Source: Bacillota bacterium (GTDB taxonomy: Bacteria > Bacillota > Clostridia > Christensenellales > Aristaeellaceae). Taken from it: 38,535 bases of DNA. Location: the NCBI GenBank assembly GCA_023404715.1, contig JAEYAR010000196.1:1-38535 (forward strand), written 5' to 3'. A program made the translations under genes and the position numbers. Of this stretch, positions 1 through 7,919 are shown in pieces. Under the pieces are notes generated by a model. That model made no database searches, was not told the origin of the DNA, and saw nothing but the letters and a program-made list of their open reading frames with translations. The first letter of the stretch is position 1, and each line of letters starts with the position of its first letter.

Positions 1-194
1 CGGCCGTACCTTCGCGGGAGGTGTGCGTCTTTGCTTATGGGCATGCTCGGCGTAAAATCGCCCCATATTTGATGAGAATTTTCGTAAGTTTTCGCTTTGG
101 AGCAAATCATATTTTAAAAATATCAAATACTTTCACTTTGGTTAAGCGTATGATAGAACCAGCAAGAGAAACGCATGCAGCGGGGAGGGGGAAG
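1..194 (+). promoter_or_regulatory. AT-rich upstream region of the first sugar operon
   Basis: This stretch precedes the AraC gene and is clearly more AT-rich than the coding DNA around it, which fits a promoter region. It contains a perfect inverted repeat with 7-bp arms at 109-123 (ATATTTT-A-AAAATAT) and a possible -10 box TATGAT at 149-154. I could not pair that box with a convincing -35. An open frame runs upstream from the AraC start, but a strong ribosome binding site at about 182-192 favours the start at 195, so I treat this region as non-coding. The assignment is inference from composition and position. Confidence 0.4.
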
Positions 195-1058
195 ATGCAA
201 AACCGGGCCAAGTTCCACTTTGACAACCTGTATACGCCGGAGCAGATGGCCGTGGGCAGCTATATCATCCATCAGATTGGAGACCTGAGCTGCGAACCCG
301 GCTATATTGTGCCGGATCACGTGCAGGAGGTGCATGAGATTTCTTATGTCGTCTCGGGGAAAGGCCTATTCTATGCAAACGGCGCATGCTATGAGGTGAA
401 ACGCGGCGGCCTGTTTATCAACAGCAAGGGAGACGTACACAAAATCGTCTCGTCGATGGATGAACCCATCCGTTACATGTATTTGGGCTTTATGGCTAAG
501 CCGCCGGTTACATCCGACGTGATTTTGACCCTGGATACCTTTTTTCGTTCGCCGGGCCGCCGGTTTTATGAGGACGCCTTTGACGTGCAGGAAACATTTA
601 TCAGGCTGCTCACGGAAACGATGATAGGCGATTCTTTTTCCGCGCTGTTGAAGGAATGCTGCATAACAGAATTGCTCTGCCAGGTATACCGGCTTTTGAA
701 TCCCAAGCGGTCCGCCTGTTACCGCATAGGCGAAGGGCAGCATACGGACGTACAGCGGCTGGTCTATGACGTGACGCACTACCTAGACGCCAACATCGGA
801 TTCATCCACGGCCTATCGCAGTTGAGCGAAGAGTTTGGATACAGCTATACGTACATCGCCAAGATGTTTTCGCAGCAGATGGGGGAAACGCTGTGCGATT
901 ATTACACAAGGCGTCGCTTTGAAAAGGCGAGGGATTATATACAAAGCGGCGTGAGTGTCACCGAAGCGGCAAGGCTGATCGGCTTTCAGTCGATCCATGC
1001 GTTCAGCCGCGCGTACAAAAAGTATTTCGGGGTTTGCCCCCGGGACACCATCAAATAA
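195..1058 (+). CDS. AraC-family transcriptional regulator with N-terminal cupin
   Basis: This is a 287-residue DNA-binding regulator. The N-terminal half is a cupin-like sensor barrel (about residues 20-110, with the motif HVQEVHEISYVVSGKG followed by a GGLFINSKGDVH turn), the usual sugar-binding part of AraC/XylS regulators. The C-terminal 100 residues carry two helix-turn-helix units, the second containing SVTEAARLIGFQSIHAFSRA and ending near the conserved FGVCPRD. The start at 195 follows a GGGGAGGGGGAAG ribosome binding site. The gene leads a co-directional run of two oxidoreductases, two sugar permeases and a binding protein with gaps of only 2-70 bases, so it probably controls its own operon in response to the imported sugar. 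The ligand is unknown. Confidence 0.9.
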   Translation: MQNRAKFHFDNLYTPEQMAVGSYIIHQIGDLSCEPGYIVPDHVQEVHEISYVVSGKGLFYANGACYEVKRGGLFINSKGDVHKIVSSMDEPIRYMYLGFMAKPPVTSDVILTLDTFFRSPGRRFYEDAFDVQETFIRLLTETMIGDSFSALLKECCITELLCQVYRLLNPKRSACYRIGEGQHTDVQRLVYDVTHYLDANIGFIHGLSQLSEEFGYSYTYIAKMFSQQMGETLCDYYTRRRFEKARDYIQSGVSVTEAARLIGFQSIHAFSRAYKKYFGVCPRDTIK

Positions 1059-1076
1059 GAAAGAGGTATTACGACC

Positions 1077-2132
1077 ATGAAGGTAGCGGTAATTGGCTGC
1101 GGCAATATCGCGAACAACGCGCATATTCCCGCGTACATGAAGAACCCCGAGGCGCAGATTCAATACTTTTGCGACATCATCCCGGAGCGGGCGGAAGCGG
1201 CCGTAAAGAAGTATGGATGCGGCACGGCCATCGCGGACTATCGGGAAGCGTTGCGCGACCCGGAGATCGACGCGGTATCCGTATGCACGCCCAACCACAT
1301 GCACGCAGAGATCTCCATCGCGGCGATGCGCGCGGGCAAGGACGTATTGTGCGAGAAGCCGGCCGCGCGCACCTACCAGGAAGCGCTTAAGATGCAGCGC
1401 GTACAGCACGAAACCGGACGGCTTTTGCTCATCGGCGTGGTGAACCGGTTTAACGACAGCGTGAACCGGATCAAGGACTATATTGGCTCCGGCAAGCTTG
1501 GCGAGGTTTACCATGTGTACGCGAGCTTTCGGGCGCACCGCTCTATTCCGGGACTGGGCGGAGATTTTACTACCCGATCGATTGCAGGCGGCGGCGCGCT
1601 CATCGATTGGGGCGTGCATTTCCTGGACATCGTGATGTATTGCACCGGCGACCCGGCGCCGTTGACCGTTAGCGGCGAGGCGTTCTGCAAGCTGGGGAAG
1701 GACATGCGCGCCTACGTCTACAAGGACATGTGGGCCGGTCCGCCCAAGCTTGACGGTATATACGACGTGGACGACTCCATCGTCGCCCTGATCCGCACGC
1801 AGGGGCCGGTGATCACGCTGCACGGCGCTTGGGCGCAGAACATCGGCGAAACAGAAATGTACATCGACTTTATGGGCGACAAGGGCGGCATCCGCTTGAA
1901 CTATGGAGCCGACTTTACCGTGTATACCACGGAACGGGACGCGCTTATTTCCTATAAGCCGGCGTTTCACATGGGCGACCATTTCCAGCATGAGATCGAC
2001 GGGTTTGTAGACGCGGTGATGAACGGCGGGAAGCCTGCCTCGCACATCGATACCGTCATCATCACGGCCAAGATCTTGCAGGGAATCTACGATTCCGCCG
2101 CCGCGCACCGCGAAAAGGGGATGGAGGGGTAA
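1077..2132 (+). CDS. Gfo/Idh/MocA-family NAD(P)-dependent oxidoreductase
   Basis: A 351-residue soluble dehydrogenase-like protein of the usual family length. The N-terminus holds a Rossmann nucleotide-binding motif (KVAVIGCGNIANNAHIP), and about residues 85-95 hold the family signature CEKPAA, whose lysine is the conserved catalytic residue. The C-terminal half fits the alpha/beta substrate-binding domain, with GGALIDWGVHFLDIV supplying the histidine/aspartate typical of sugar-oxidising members. Family members oxidise or reduce sugar, inositol or keto-glycoside carbons with NAD(P). The gene starts 18 bases after the AraC stop, and the next reading frame begins 2 bases after its stop, which implies co-translation. 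The substrate cannot be read from the sequence. Confidence 0.93.
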   Translation: MKVAVIGCGNIANNAHIPAYMKNPEAQIQYFCDIIPERAEAAVKKYGCGTAIADYREALRDPEIDAVSVCTPNHMHAEISIAAMRAGKDVLCEKPAARTYQEALKMQRVQHETGRLLLIGVVNRFNDSVNRIKDYIGSGKLGEVYHVYASFRAHRSIPGLGGDFTTRSIAGGGALIDWGVHFLDIVMYCTGDPAPLTVSGEAFCKLGKDMRAYVYKDMWAGPPKLDGIYDVDDSIVALIRTQGPVITLHGAWAQNIGETEMYIDFMGDKGGIRLNYGADFTVYTTERDALISYKPAFHMGDHFQHEIDGFVDAVMNGGKPASHIDTVIITAKILQGIYDSAAAHREKGMEG

Positions 2133-2134
2133 GG

Positions 2135-2968
2135 ATGTTCAGGCTAGGCTTTATCGATTATTACCTGGACGAATGGCATGCTAACAACTACCCCCAATGG
2201 ATATGGGAGGCGTCGGCGGGGCGCATGCAGGTCACCCATGCCTATGCCCTGATCGACAGCCCCAAGGGCGGCAGGACCACCGACGCATGGTGCGAGGCAT
2301 TCGGCGTGGCGCAATGCGGCACGATTGAAGAGGTCGTCGAGCAGTGCGACGGGCTGATCGTGTTGGCGCCGGACGACTGCCAGATGCACGAGCTGCTCTG
2401 TGAAAAGCCGCTGCGCTCCGGCAAGCCCGTCTACGTGGACAAAACGTTTGCCCCAGACGCACAGACGGCGCGTCGCATCTTCGCCATTGCACAGGAACAT
2501 GCGACCCCCTGTTACTCGACGTCGGCGCTGCGGTTTGCACAGGAGTATGCAGGCATCGAGAAGGAGCGCATCAAATCCCTGTGTTCCTGGGGGCCCGGCC
2601 GTTTTGACGTTTACGTCATCCATCAGCTCGAACCGGTGATGATGCTGATGGATTGTCCTGCAAAACGGGTGATGAGCCTGCCCGGCGATGGATGGGTCAG
2701 CCTGTTGATCGAGTTCGCGGACGGGCGCTGCGCCACGATCGCCTGTTATGAGGCAGGCGCGCCCTTTGAAATGAACCTGTGTATGACGGGCGGAAATGCC
2801 GTAATCACCGTAAACTCCGACTTTTTCAAGGCATTTATCGCCCGCATGGTGGACTTTTTTCACACCCCCCAAATTCAGGTGCCCCATGAGGAGACGCTGC
2901 GCATCATGGCGGTGCGGGGAGCGGGCGTGAAAGCCGTTCAAAACCCCTTTACCTGGATTGCGGTATAA
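2135..2968 (+). CDS. Short Gfo/Idh/MocA-like protein lacking the usual GxGxxG
   Basis: This 277-residue protein resembles the Gfo/Idh/MocA family: a Rossmann-like N-terminal half, a degenerate counterpart of the EKP signature (CEKPLRSGKPVYVDKTFAPD, about residues 88-108) and a shortened C-terminal barrel. The N-terminus reads MFRLGFIDYYLDEWHANNYP, where a dinucleotide-binding glycine motif would be expected, so NAD(P) binding is doubtful or uses another loop. It starts two bases after the stop of the complete oxidoreductase and was probably co-selected with it. It may be a partner subunit or an enzyme with altered chemistry. Family membership is fairly sure, activity is not. Confidence 0.8.
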   Translation: MFRLGFIDYYLDEWHANNYPQWIWEASAGRMQVTHAYALIDSPKGGRTTDAWCEAFGVAQCGTIEEVVEQCDGLIVLAPDDCQMHELLCEKPLRSGKPVYVDKTFAPDAQTARRIFAIAQEHATPCYSTSALRFAQEYAGIEKERIKSLCSWGPGRFDVYVIHQLEPVMMLMDCPAKRVMSLPGDGWVSLLIEFADGRCATIACYEAGAPFEMNLCMTGGNAVITVNSDFFKAFIARMVDFFHTPQIQVPHEETLRIMAVRGAGVKAVQNPFTWIAV

Positions 2969-2998
2969 AGAATGCCTTCGGGCGGAAGGGAGCGGAGC

Positions 2999-3949
2999 AT
3001 GAAAACAGCCGCTATCAGCCCTGTCAAGAACAATTTTTATCAAAAGTATATCAAACCATACTGGTATATCTATTTGATGCTGCTTCCGGCTATCGTCACA
3101 ATGGCGATCTTCTGCTACGGCCCCATGCCCGGCGTTCTACTGGCTTTTAAAAAGTACAGCGCCCGAAAGGGCATTTGGGGCAGCGCATGGGTGGGACTCA
3201 AAAACTTTAGAATCCTTTTTACATACGCTGACTTCTGGGCGGCGCTGCAAAACACGGTGTTGATCAGCTGCGGACGGCTGCTTTTCGAGTTTCCGGCAGC
3301 CATCGCCCTGGCGCTGATGCTCAACGAGGTGCGCAGCGGCAGGTATCGGAAGACGCTGCAAACCGTCTTTACGTTTCCCCACTTCCTATCCTGGATTATC
3401 GTCGCGGGCATCTTAAAAAACCTGTTGCGGCAGGACGGCCTGGTGAACGCGGCAATCATGCAGCTCGGCTTAGCACGTCAGCCTGTGAACTTCCTTGCCA
3501 ATCCGTCGGGCTTCCGTCCGCTGATGTATGTGACCGATATTTGGAAGGAGGTCGGCTGGTCCGCTATCATCTACATGGCCGCGATCTCCAGCGTGGATGA
3601 GCAGCTGTACGAGGCCGCGCTGATGGACGGGGCCGGGCGTTTCAAACAAACGATGCACGTGACGCTTCCCTGTATCGCGGGGACCATAGCCATCATGTTC
3701 ATCATGCAGGTAGGCAACCTGCTGAACGCAGGCTTTGACCAAATCTTTAACATGCGCAACGCCATCGTCACATCGTCAGCCAACATCCTGGACACCTACA
3801 TTTACGACATGACGTTCAAAAGCGCGCCGGATTACAGCTTCAGTGCAGCGGTAGGCCTGTTCAAATCCGCGATCGGCCTCTGCCTGATCCTTCTGGCAGA
3901 CCGCTTTTCCTACAAAATCAGCGGCCAAAGCCTTTACCGGGTCGACTGA
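2999..3949 (+). CDS. ABC sugar transporter permease, LplB-like
   Basis: A 316-residue integral membrane protein of the CUT1 carbohydrate-importer class, first of two permeases. Six membrane segments are visible, starting with WYIYLMLLPAIVTMAIFCYG. The EAA loop that docks the ATPase reads YEAALMDGAGRFKQTMHVTL at about residues 202-222. I chose the ATG at 2999 because it sits behind GGAAGGGAGCGGAGC. An in-frame ATG at 2972 would add nine residues but has no good ribosome binding site. Together with the next permease and the binding protein it would import an oligosaccharide. No ATPase is encoded nearby, so a shared MsmX-type ATPase elsewhere is likely. Confidence 0.93.
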   Translation: MKTAAISPVKNNFYQKYIKPYWYIYLMLLPAIVTMAIFCYGPMPGVLLAFKKYSARKGIWGSAWVGLKNFRILFTYADFWAALQNTVLISCGRLLFEFPAAIALALMLNEVRSGRYRKTLQTVFTFPHFLSWIIVAGILKNLLRQDGLVNAAIMQLGLARQPVNFLANPSGFRPLMYVTDIWKEVGWSAIIYMAAISSVDEQLYEAALMDGAGRFKQTMHVTLPCIAGTIAIMFIMQVGNLLNAGFDQIFNMRNAIVTSSANILDTYIYDMTFKSAPDYSFSAAVGLFKSAIGLCLILLADRFSYKISGQSLYRVD

Positions 3950-3967
3950 GAGAGGGGGATGATGCAT

Positions 3968-4846
3968 ATGTCCAGAAGAAGCAAACTCAAGCGGATCACG
4001 CTCGGCAACGCGGTCATCCTCGTCGCGCTGACGATGTTCATGCTGATGATACTGGTGCCCTTTATCAACGCCGTCATGATCTCCTTTATCACGCAGGAGG
4101 AGTACCTGGCCAACAAGTTTACATTGATCCCGCAAAAACCCACGCTGAACGCCTACGAGAAAATATTTCGCGAGGACTGGCTCGCACCGGCCTACGGAGC
4201 CAGCATCCTGATCGCAGGTATGGGCTGGATTTACTGCCTGAGCATCAACGTGCTCACCGCCTATGCCCTCACGCGCAGGTTCCCCGGAAAGAAGCTGGTA
4301 TTCACATTCATATTGATCCCCATGTTTTTTACCGGCGGATTGATCCCGACCTACCTGCTGATGGTAAGTCTAGGGCTGAAGAATATGTACGCGGCCCTGA
4401 TCCTTCCATCGGGGATCACCATGTATTATCTGCTGATCATGATGACCTTTTTCAGGGAGCTACCCGCCAGTCTGGAGGAATCCGCCCGGCTGGACGGGGC
4501 CAGCGAGCTTCGCATCCTATGGTCGATCTATTTGCCGCTATCCAAATCCGTGCTGGCGACCATCTCCCTGTTCATCGTGGTCACTTTTTGGAACGAGTGG
4601 TTTTCCGCCCTGATTTACCTGGATAAGCCCATCCGCTGGCCGCTGCAGCTACACTTGCGGCGCATCATCGACGCGGCGGAATCCACCATGACAGACCGGG
4701 AAAACGCCCTTTTGAAAATCAACGTATACGCCGAGGGGGTTAGAATGGCTTCGGTCATCGTCACCATGCTGCCGATCATGTTTATATATCCCTTCCTGCA
4801 AAAGTACTTTGCCAAGGGCGTCATGATCGGGGCCGTGAAAGGGTGA
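3968..4846 (+). CDS. ABC sugar transporter permease, LplC/YtcP-like
   Basis: The 292-residue second permease of the importer. It has six hydrophobic segments, beginning with GNAVILVALTMFMLMILVPF, and the cytoplasmic EAA loop EESARLDGASELRILWSIYL at about residues 178-198. The first two in-frame ATGs (3959, 3962) lie on or next to the AGAGGGGG ribosome binding site, so the third at 3968, nine bases downstream, is the sensible start. It follows the LplB-like permease after 18 bases. The C-terminal tail LQKYFAKGVMIGAVKG is typical of this subfamily, whose members serve complex plant or host glycan importers. The transported sugar is not deducible. Confidence 0.93.
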   Translation: MSRRSKLKRITLGNAVILVALTMFMLMILVPFINAVMISFITQEEYLANKFTLIPQKPTLNAYEKIFREDWLAPAYGASILIAGMGWIYCLSINVLTAYALTRRFPGKKLVFTFILIPMFFTGGLIPTYLLMVSLGLKNMYAALILPSGITMYYLLIMMTFFRELPASLEESARLDGASELRILWSIYLPLSKSVLATISLFIVVTFWNEWFSALIYLDKPIRWPLQLHLRRIIDAAESTMTDRENALLKINVYAEGVRMASVIVTMLPIMFIYPFLQKYFAKGVMIGAVKG

Positions 4847-4916
4847 GTGCGACGTGTATATTTTGATATGCAGGGGGCTACGGCCTCTCGCGATAAAATG
4901 ATTGGAGGAACGGAAC

Positions 4917-6515
4917 ATGAAAATCAAGTCTCTCGTCTGTCTGGTTGCCGCGTTGGCATTGTGCCTGAGCGCTATGGCGGCGCCCGCGGGGGCGGAGGGC
5001 GCGGACCTGGAGCCCATCACGATGACGATGGCGTCCTGGGACGTGCCCGTGCTGTGCGAAAGCAGCGATCAATTTACCCAAGAGGGCGGAAAGTATTACG
5101 ACCCGCGCTGGGCCGTCGCGGCGGAAAAATTCAACGTGCGCATAGCGTATGTGCCGCTGGAATACAACACCCACCAGGAAAAGCTTCGCGTGATGATCAA
5201 CGGAGACGATATGCCCGACGTGATGCTCTCCACACTGGGCGTGACCGAATACCGCAGCTATGTGGAGGACGGCCTGCTGGAGCTGCTCCCCCAAGGCTAT
5301 GAGGAGAATTATCCAAACATCAAGGCCAATCTAGAGATGATCAAGCAGCGGGACGCTTATAAGGTAGATGGACAGTATTACGCCATCCCCCGCGCGCTGG
5401 AGAGCAGCGAGCCCTATGTGGATTACATGGGCAGCTTCTACTATCGCAAGGATCTGGCCAAGGCGGCCGGCATCGAGATCAAGGATTACTACACCATCGA
5501 CGAGCTGTTCGACATGTTCACAGCCGTAAAGGCGCAAAACCCCGATATGCTGATGTTTAACCACCTGTGGCCCGACAGCATGCTGCAGCTGGGCCTGTAT
5601 CAGGCGGTACCGGAAATCACCAACACGCCTTTCTATTACGACGAGGGGAAGGGCGAGTACGTTTGGGCCTTTGGCGACGAGCGGCTGGTGGGCGGCATCA
5701 AGACGTTTAAAAAGTTTTATGACGCCGGTTTCCTCGACAATGAATTCTTCACAAAGCCCGCCTATGAATCCCGTAATCAGTTCAACACGAACACATTGTT
5801 CAGCTGTTTTGACGGATTTGACCTGCTGTTTTACAACCAGATGCGCACGAGCTATTTGGGCGTGAACGCGGGAGCGGATGTAGACGAGATCATCGGTTAC
5901 GCGTACCTGCTGGACGACGACGGCGCGATGCAGGCCCGCGAGGCCGGAAACTCGTGGAGCGAGTACGTCTTCCGCCACGATGTGGACGAGCAGGTGCGGG
6001 ACCGCTTCCTGATGATCTACGACTGGCTGCTGAGCGAGGAGGGGATCCGCCTTTGCTACTTTGGCCGCGAAGGCGTAGACTACGAGATGAAGGACGGCGA
6101 GATCGTATCCCTTCGTCCAATAGACGAGACCACCGGCAAGCCCGTACCCTTTAACGTGGACGGCGAGCATGTAAGCGATCTGGTGCATCCCTTGTTCCCC
6201 GGCGCGATGGAGGATTCAAAACTCGGCAGCATGAAACCGGAGTATCCCCAGGCGGTCAAGGACACCGTTCATCATTACTGGGAGCTGCGCAAGGGCTTTG
6301 AGCCGCTGAAGGTGCAGCAATTTGACCTGGAGCTCAGCATGTTCCAGGGCGATTTCTACAGCAAGTACTCGCTCAAGCCGGTTGACGCCATCTACAAGAT
6401 CATCTTTGAACAGGAGCCGGACGGCGTTGAGGCGGCCTGGGACGCGTACATCAAGAGCACTGAGGCGCAGATCCAAAACATTTTGAAGGAACTAAACGAG
6501 GGCATCGCTCGCTGA
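4917..6515 (+). CDS. Extracellular solute-binding protein of the LplABC-type importer
   Basis: A 532-residue secreted sugar-binding protein, the long type usually paired with LplB/YtcP permeases. A signal peptide of about 26 residues (KIKSLVCLVAALALCLSAMA, then APAGA) ends at an AxA-like site. No [LVI]-x-[GAS]-C lipobox is seen, so signal peptidase I processing is likely. The mature protein has the lobed composition of type 2 periplasmic-binding folds, with many aromatic residues. The ATG at 4917 is preceded by GGAGG at 4904-4908; an in-frame TTG at 4902 overlaps that site and is rejected. The gene ends the transport block, 24 bases before an intrinsic terminator. Ligand unknown. Confidence 0.92.
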   Translation: MKIKSLVCLVAALALCLSAMAAPAGAEGADLEPITMTMASWDVPVLCESSDQFTQEGGKYYDPRWAVAAEKFNVRIAYVPLEYNTHQEKLRVMINGDDMPDVMLSTLGVTEYRSYVEDGLLELLPQGYEENYPNIKANLEMIKQRDAYKVDGQYYAIPRALESSEPYVDYMGSFYYRKDLAKAAGIEIKDYYTIDELFDMFTAVKAQNPDMLMFNHLWPDSMLQLGLYQAVPEITNTPFYYDEGKGEYVWAFGDERLVGGIKTFKKFYDAGFLDNEFFTKPAYESRNQFNTNTLFSCFDGFDLLFYNQMRTSYLGVNAGADVDEIIGYAYLLDDDGAMQAREAGNSWSEYVFRHDVDEQVRDRFLMIYDWLLSEEGIRLCYFGREGVDYEMKDGEIVSLRPIDETTGKPVPFNVDGEHVSDLVHPLFPGAMEDSKLGSMKPEYPQAVKDTVHHYWELRKGFEPLKVQQFDLELSMFQGDFYSKYSLKPVDAIYKIIFEQEPDGVEAAWDAYIKSTEAQIQNILKELNEGIAR

Positions 6516-6539
6516 TACGCTTGGCGTAAACGCCCGGAT

Positions 6540-6576
6540 AAGGGAAGGCCGGCTGCGGTCTTCCCTTTCTTTTTTA
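6540..6576 (+). terminator. Intrinsic terminator after the binding-protein gene
   Basis: Arms AAGGGAAG (6540-6547) and CTTCCCTT (6560-6567) pair perfectly. The inner bases GCCG/CGGT extend the stem to about 12 bp around a GCTG loop, and TCTTTTTT follows. It ends only a few bases before the ribosome binding site of the next gene (AGGAGGG, about 6579-6585), so it may reduce rather than abolish transcription into the DraG-family pair. No separate promoter for that pair is visible. Confidence 0.85.
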
Positions 6577-6590
6577 ACAGGAGGGACAGC

Positions 6591-7919
6591 ATGGATACAG
6601 GGCTTATGACCGCCAGCGACAAGCTGATGTATGAGATGCGCCAGTCGACGGACGAGGGCAAGGACATTTCCCGATACGAGGGGATGATGAAGGTAATCTT
6701 AGCCCTTGCGCCGGGCGCGGAAAAGGAAACGCGCTCCTTGCGCTGCCTTGACTGGATGGCGACCCTTTTGCCCCGTGAGGATTATCCCTACCGGGAGCCC
6801 TCGGACTGGGAAGGAATTCGCGCCGCGATGGGGAGCATGCCGGACATACAACGCGCGGGACCGGATATGAACCGCATCCTGGGCGCATGGCAGGGGCGAG
6901 CCGCCGGATGCCTTTTGGGTAAACCCTTTGAATGCGTGGGCTCCAGGGAGATACGCGCCTATTTTGACGATCGGGGAGGCGATCAACTACCAGATTTTCA
7001 ATATTTCCGTATGACGGACCGGGAAGCCTGCAAGCCCTTCGCGTTCCGGGACTTCCTATCCATCGAGCGGTTGGACGGCATGCCCTCGGATGACGACACG
7101 AATTACACCGTGCTGGGAGAAGCGTTGGTGCGCCGTTTTGGCCGGGCATTTACCACGCTGGATGTGGCGAGCCTGTGGATGAGCGCGATCCCCGCGCACA
7201 GGGTGTGCACGGCGGAGCGCGTGGCCTATCGTAATCTACTGAATCGGCATGATCCCCCGCGGTCGGCGACAATCCGCAACCCCTACAGGGAATGGATCGG
7301 CGCCCAAATCCGTGCCGACTATTTCGGCTACATCAATCCGGGCGATCCGCTGACCGCAGCGCATATGGCCCATACGGAGGCCTGTATGACCCATACGCGC
7401 AACGGCATTTATGGCGCCATGTGGGTGGCGGCAACCCTGGCCTGCGCGTTTGTGACGGGAGATGCTGCAAAGGCCGCGCGGATGGGCATGGCCTACATTC
7501 CGCAGAAAAGCCGTCTGCATACCGCGCTGACGAAGGCGTTCGACCGGCATCTGGCGGGTTTCACGTGGCGCCAGGCCATGGAAGCACTGCGAAACGAATG
7601 GCATGAGCAAGACTTCTTTGACTGGAGCCATACGATCAGCAATGCGGTCATCGTACTCAACTGCCTGCTATACGGGGAAAAGGACTTTGGAAAGACCGTG
7701 GGCATGGCCATGCTGTACGGCTTTGACACGGACTGCAACGGCGCCACAGCCGGTTCGATATTCGGCGCGGCCTATGGCAGCGGCGCAATCGATGAAAAAT
7801 GGATGCGTCCCATCCGCGATACGCTGTACACGGATATCCCCGGGCACTGCCGTGTATCGCTTACGGAGATGGCCAGCCGGACGGCCGAAATGATCGAAGG
7901 GGGCGAGCGCCATGTATGA
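6591..7919 (+). CDS. ADP-ribosylglycohydrolase (DraG)-family protein, first of a tandem pair
   Basis: A 442-residue protein with no signal peptide, so cytoplasmic. Residues about 1-95 form a helical extension (DKLMYEMRQSTDEGKDISRY). The rest is a DraG-type all-helical domain with three signatures: GAWQGRAAGCLLGKPFE, MPSDDDTNYTVLGEAL and a C-terminal GFDTDCNGATAGSIFGA. In the family these acidic clusters bind two Mg ions and remove ADP-ribose or a similar ribosyl group from its acceptor. The DTDCNGA form differs from the GDTDT of classical DraG, so the substrate may be another N- or O-glycoside. It overlaps the downstream paralogue by 8 bases. The location beside a sugar importer supports a catabolic role, which is inference. 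Confidence 0.9.
   Translation: MDTGLMTASDKLMYEMRQSTDEGKDISRYEGMMKVILALAPGAEKETRSLRCLDWMATLLPREDYPYREPSDWEGIRAAMGSMPDIQRAGPDMNRILGAWQGRAAGCLLGKPFECVGSREIRAYFDDRGGDQLPDFQYFRMTDREACKPFAFRDFLSIERLDGMPSDDDTNYTVLGEALVRRFGRAFTTLDVASLWMSAIPAHRVCTAERVAYRNLLNRHDPPRSATIRNPYREWIGAQIRADYFGYINPGDPLTAAHMAHTEACMTHTRNGIYGAMWVAATLACAFVTGDAAKAARMGMAYIPQKSRLHTALTKAFDRHLAGFTWRQAMEALRNEWHEQDFFDWSHTISNAVIVLNCLLYGEKDFGKTVGMAMLYGFDTDCNGATAGSIFGAAYGSGAIDEKWMRPIRDTLYTDIPGHCRVSLTEMASRTAEMIEGGERHV

Noticed and set aside
21..194. 58-residue N-terminal extension of the AraC protein
   Set aside because: AT-rich, basic translation without motif; a strong ribosome binding site precedes the internal ATG at 195.
813..2108. 431-residue open frame on the minus strand
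   Set aside because: It lies over the AraC end and the Gfo/Idh/MocA gene, has no recognisable motif or ribosome binding site, and is explained by GC-rich codon bias.
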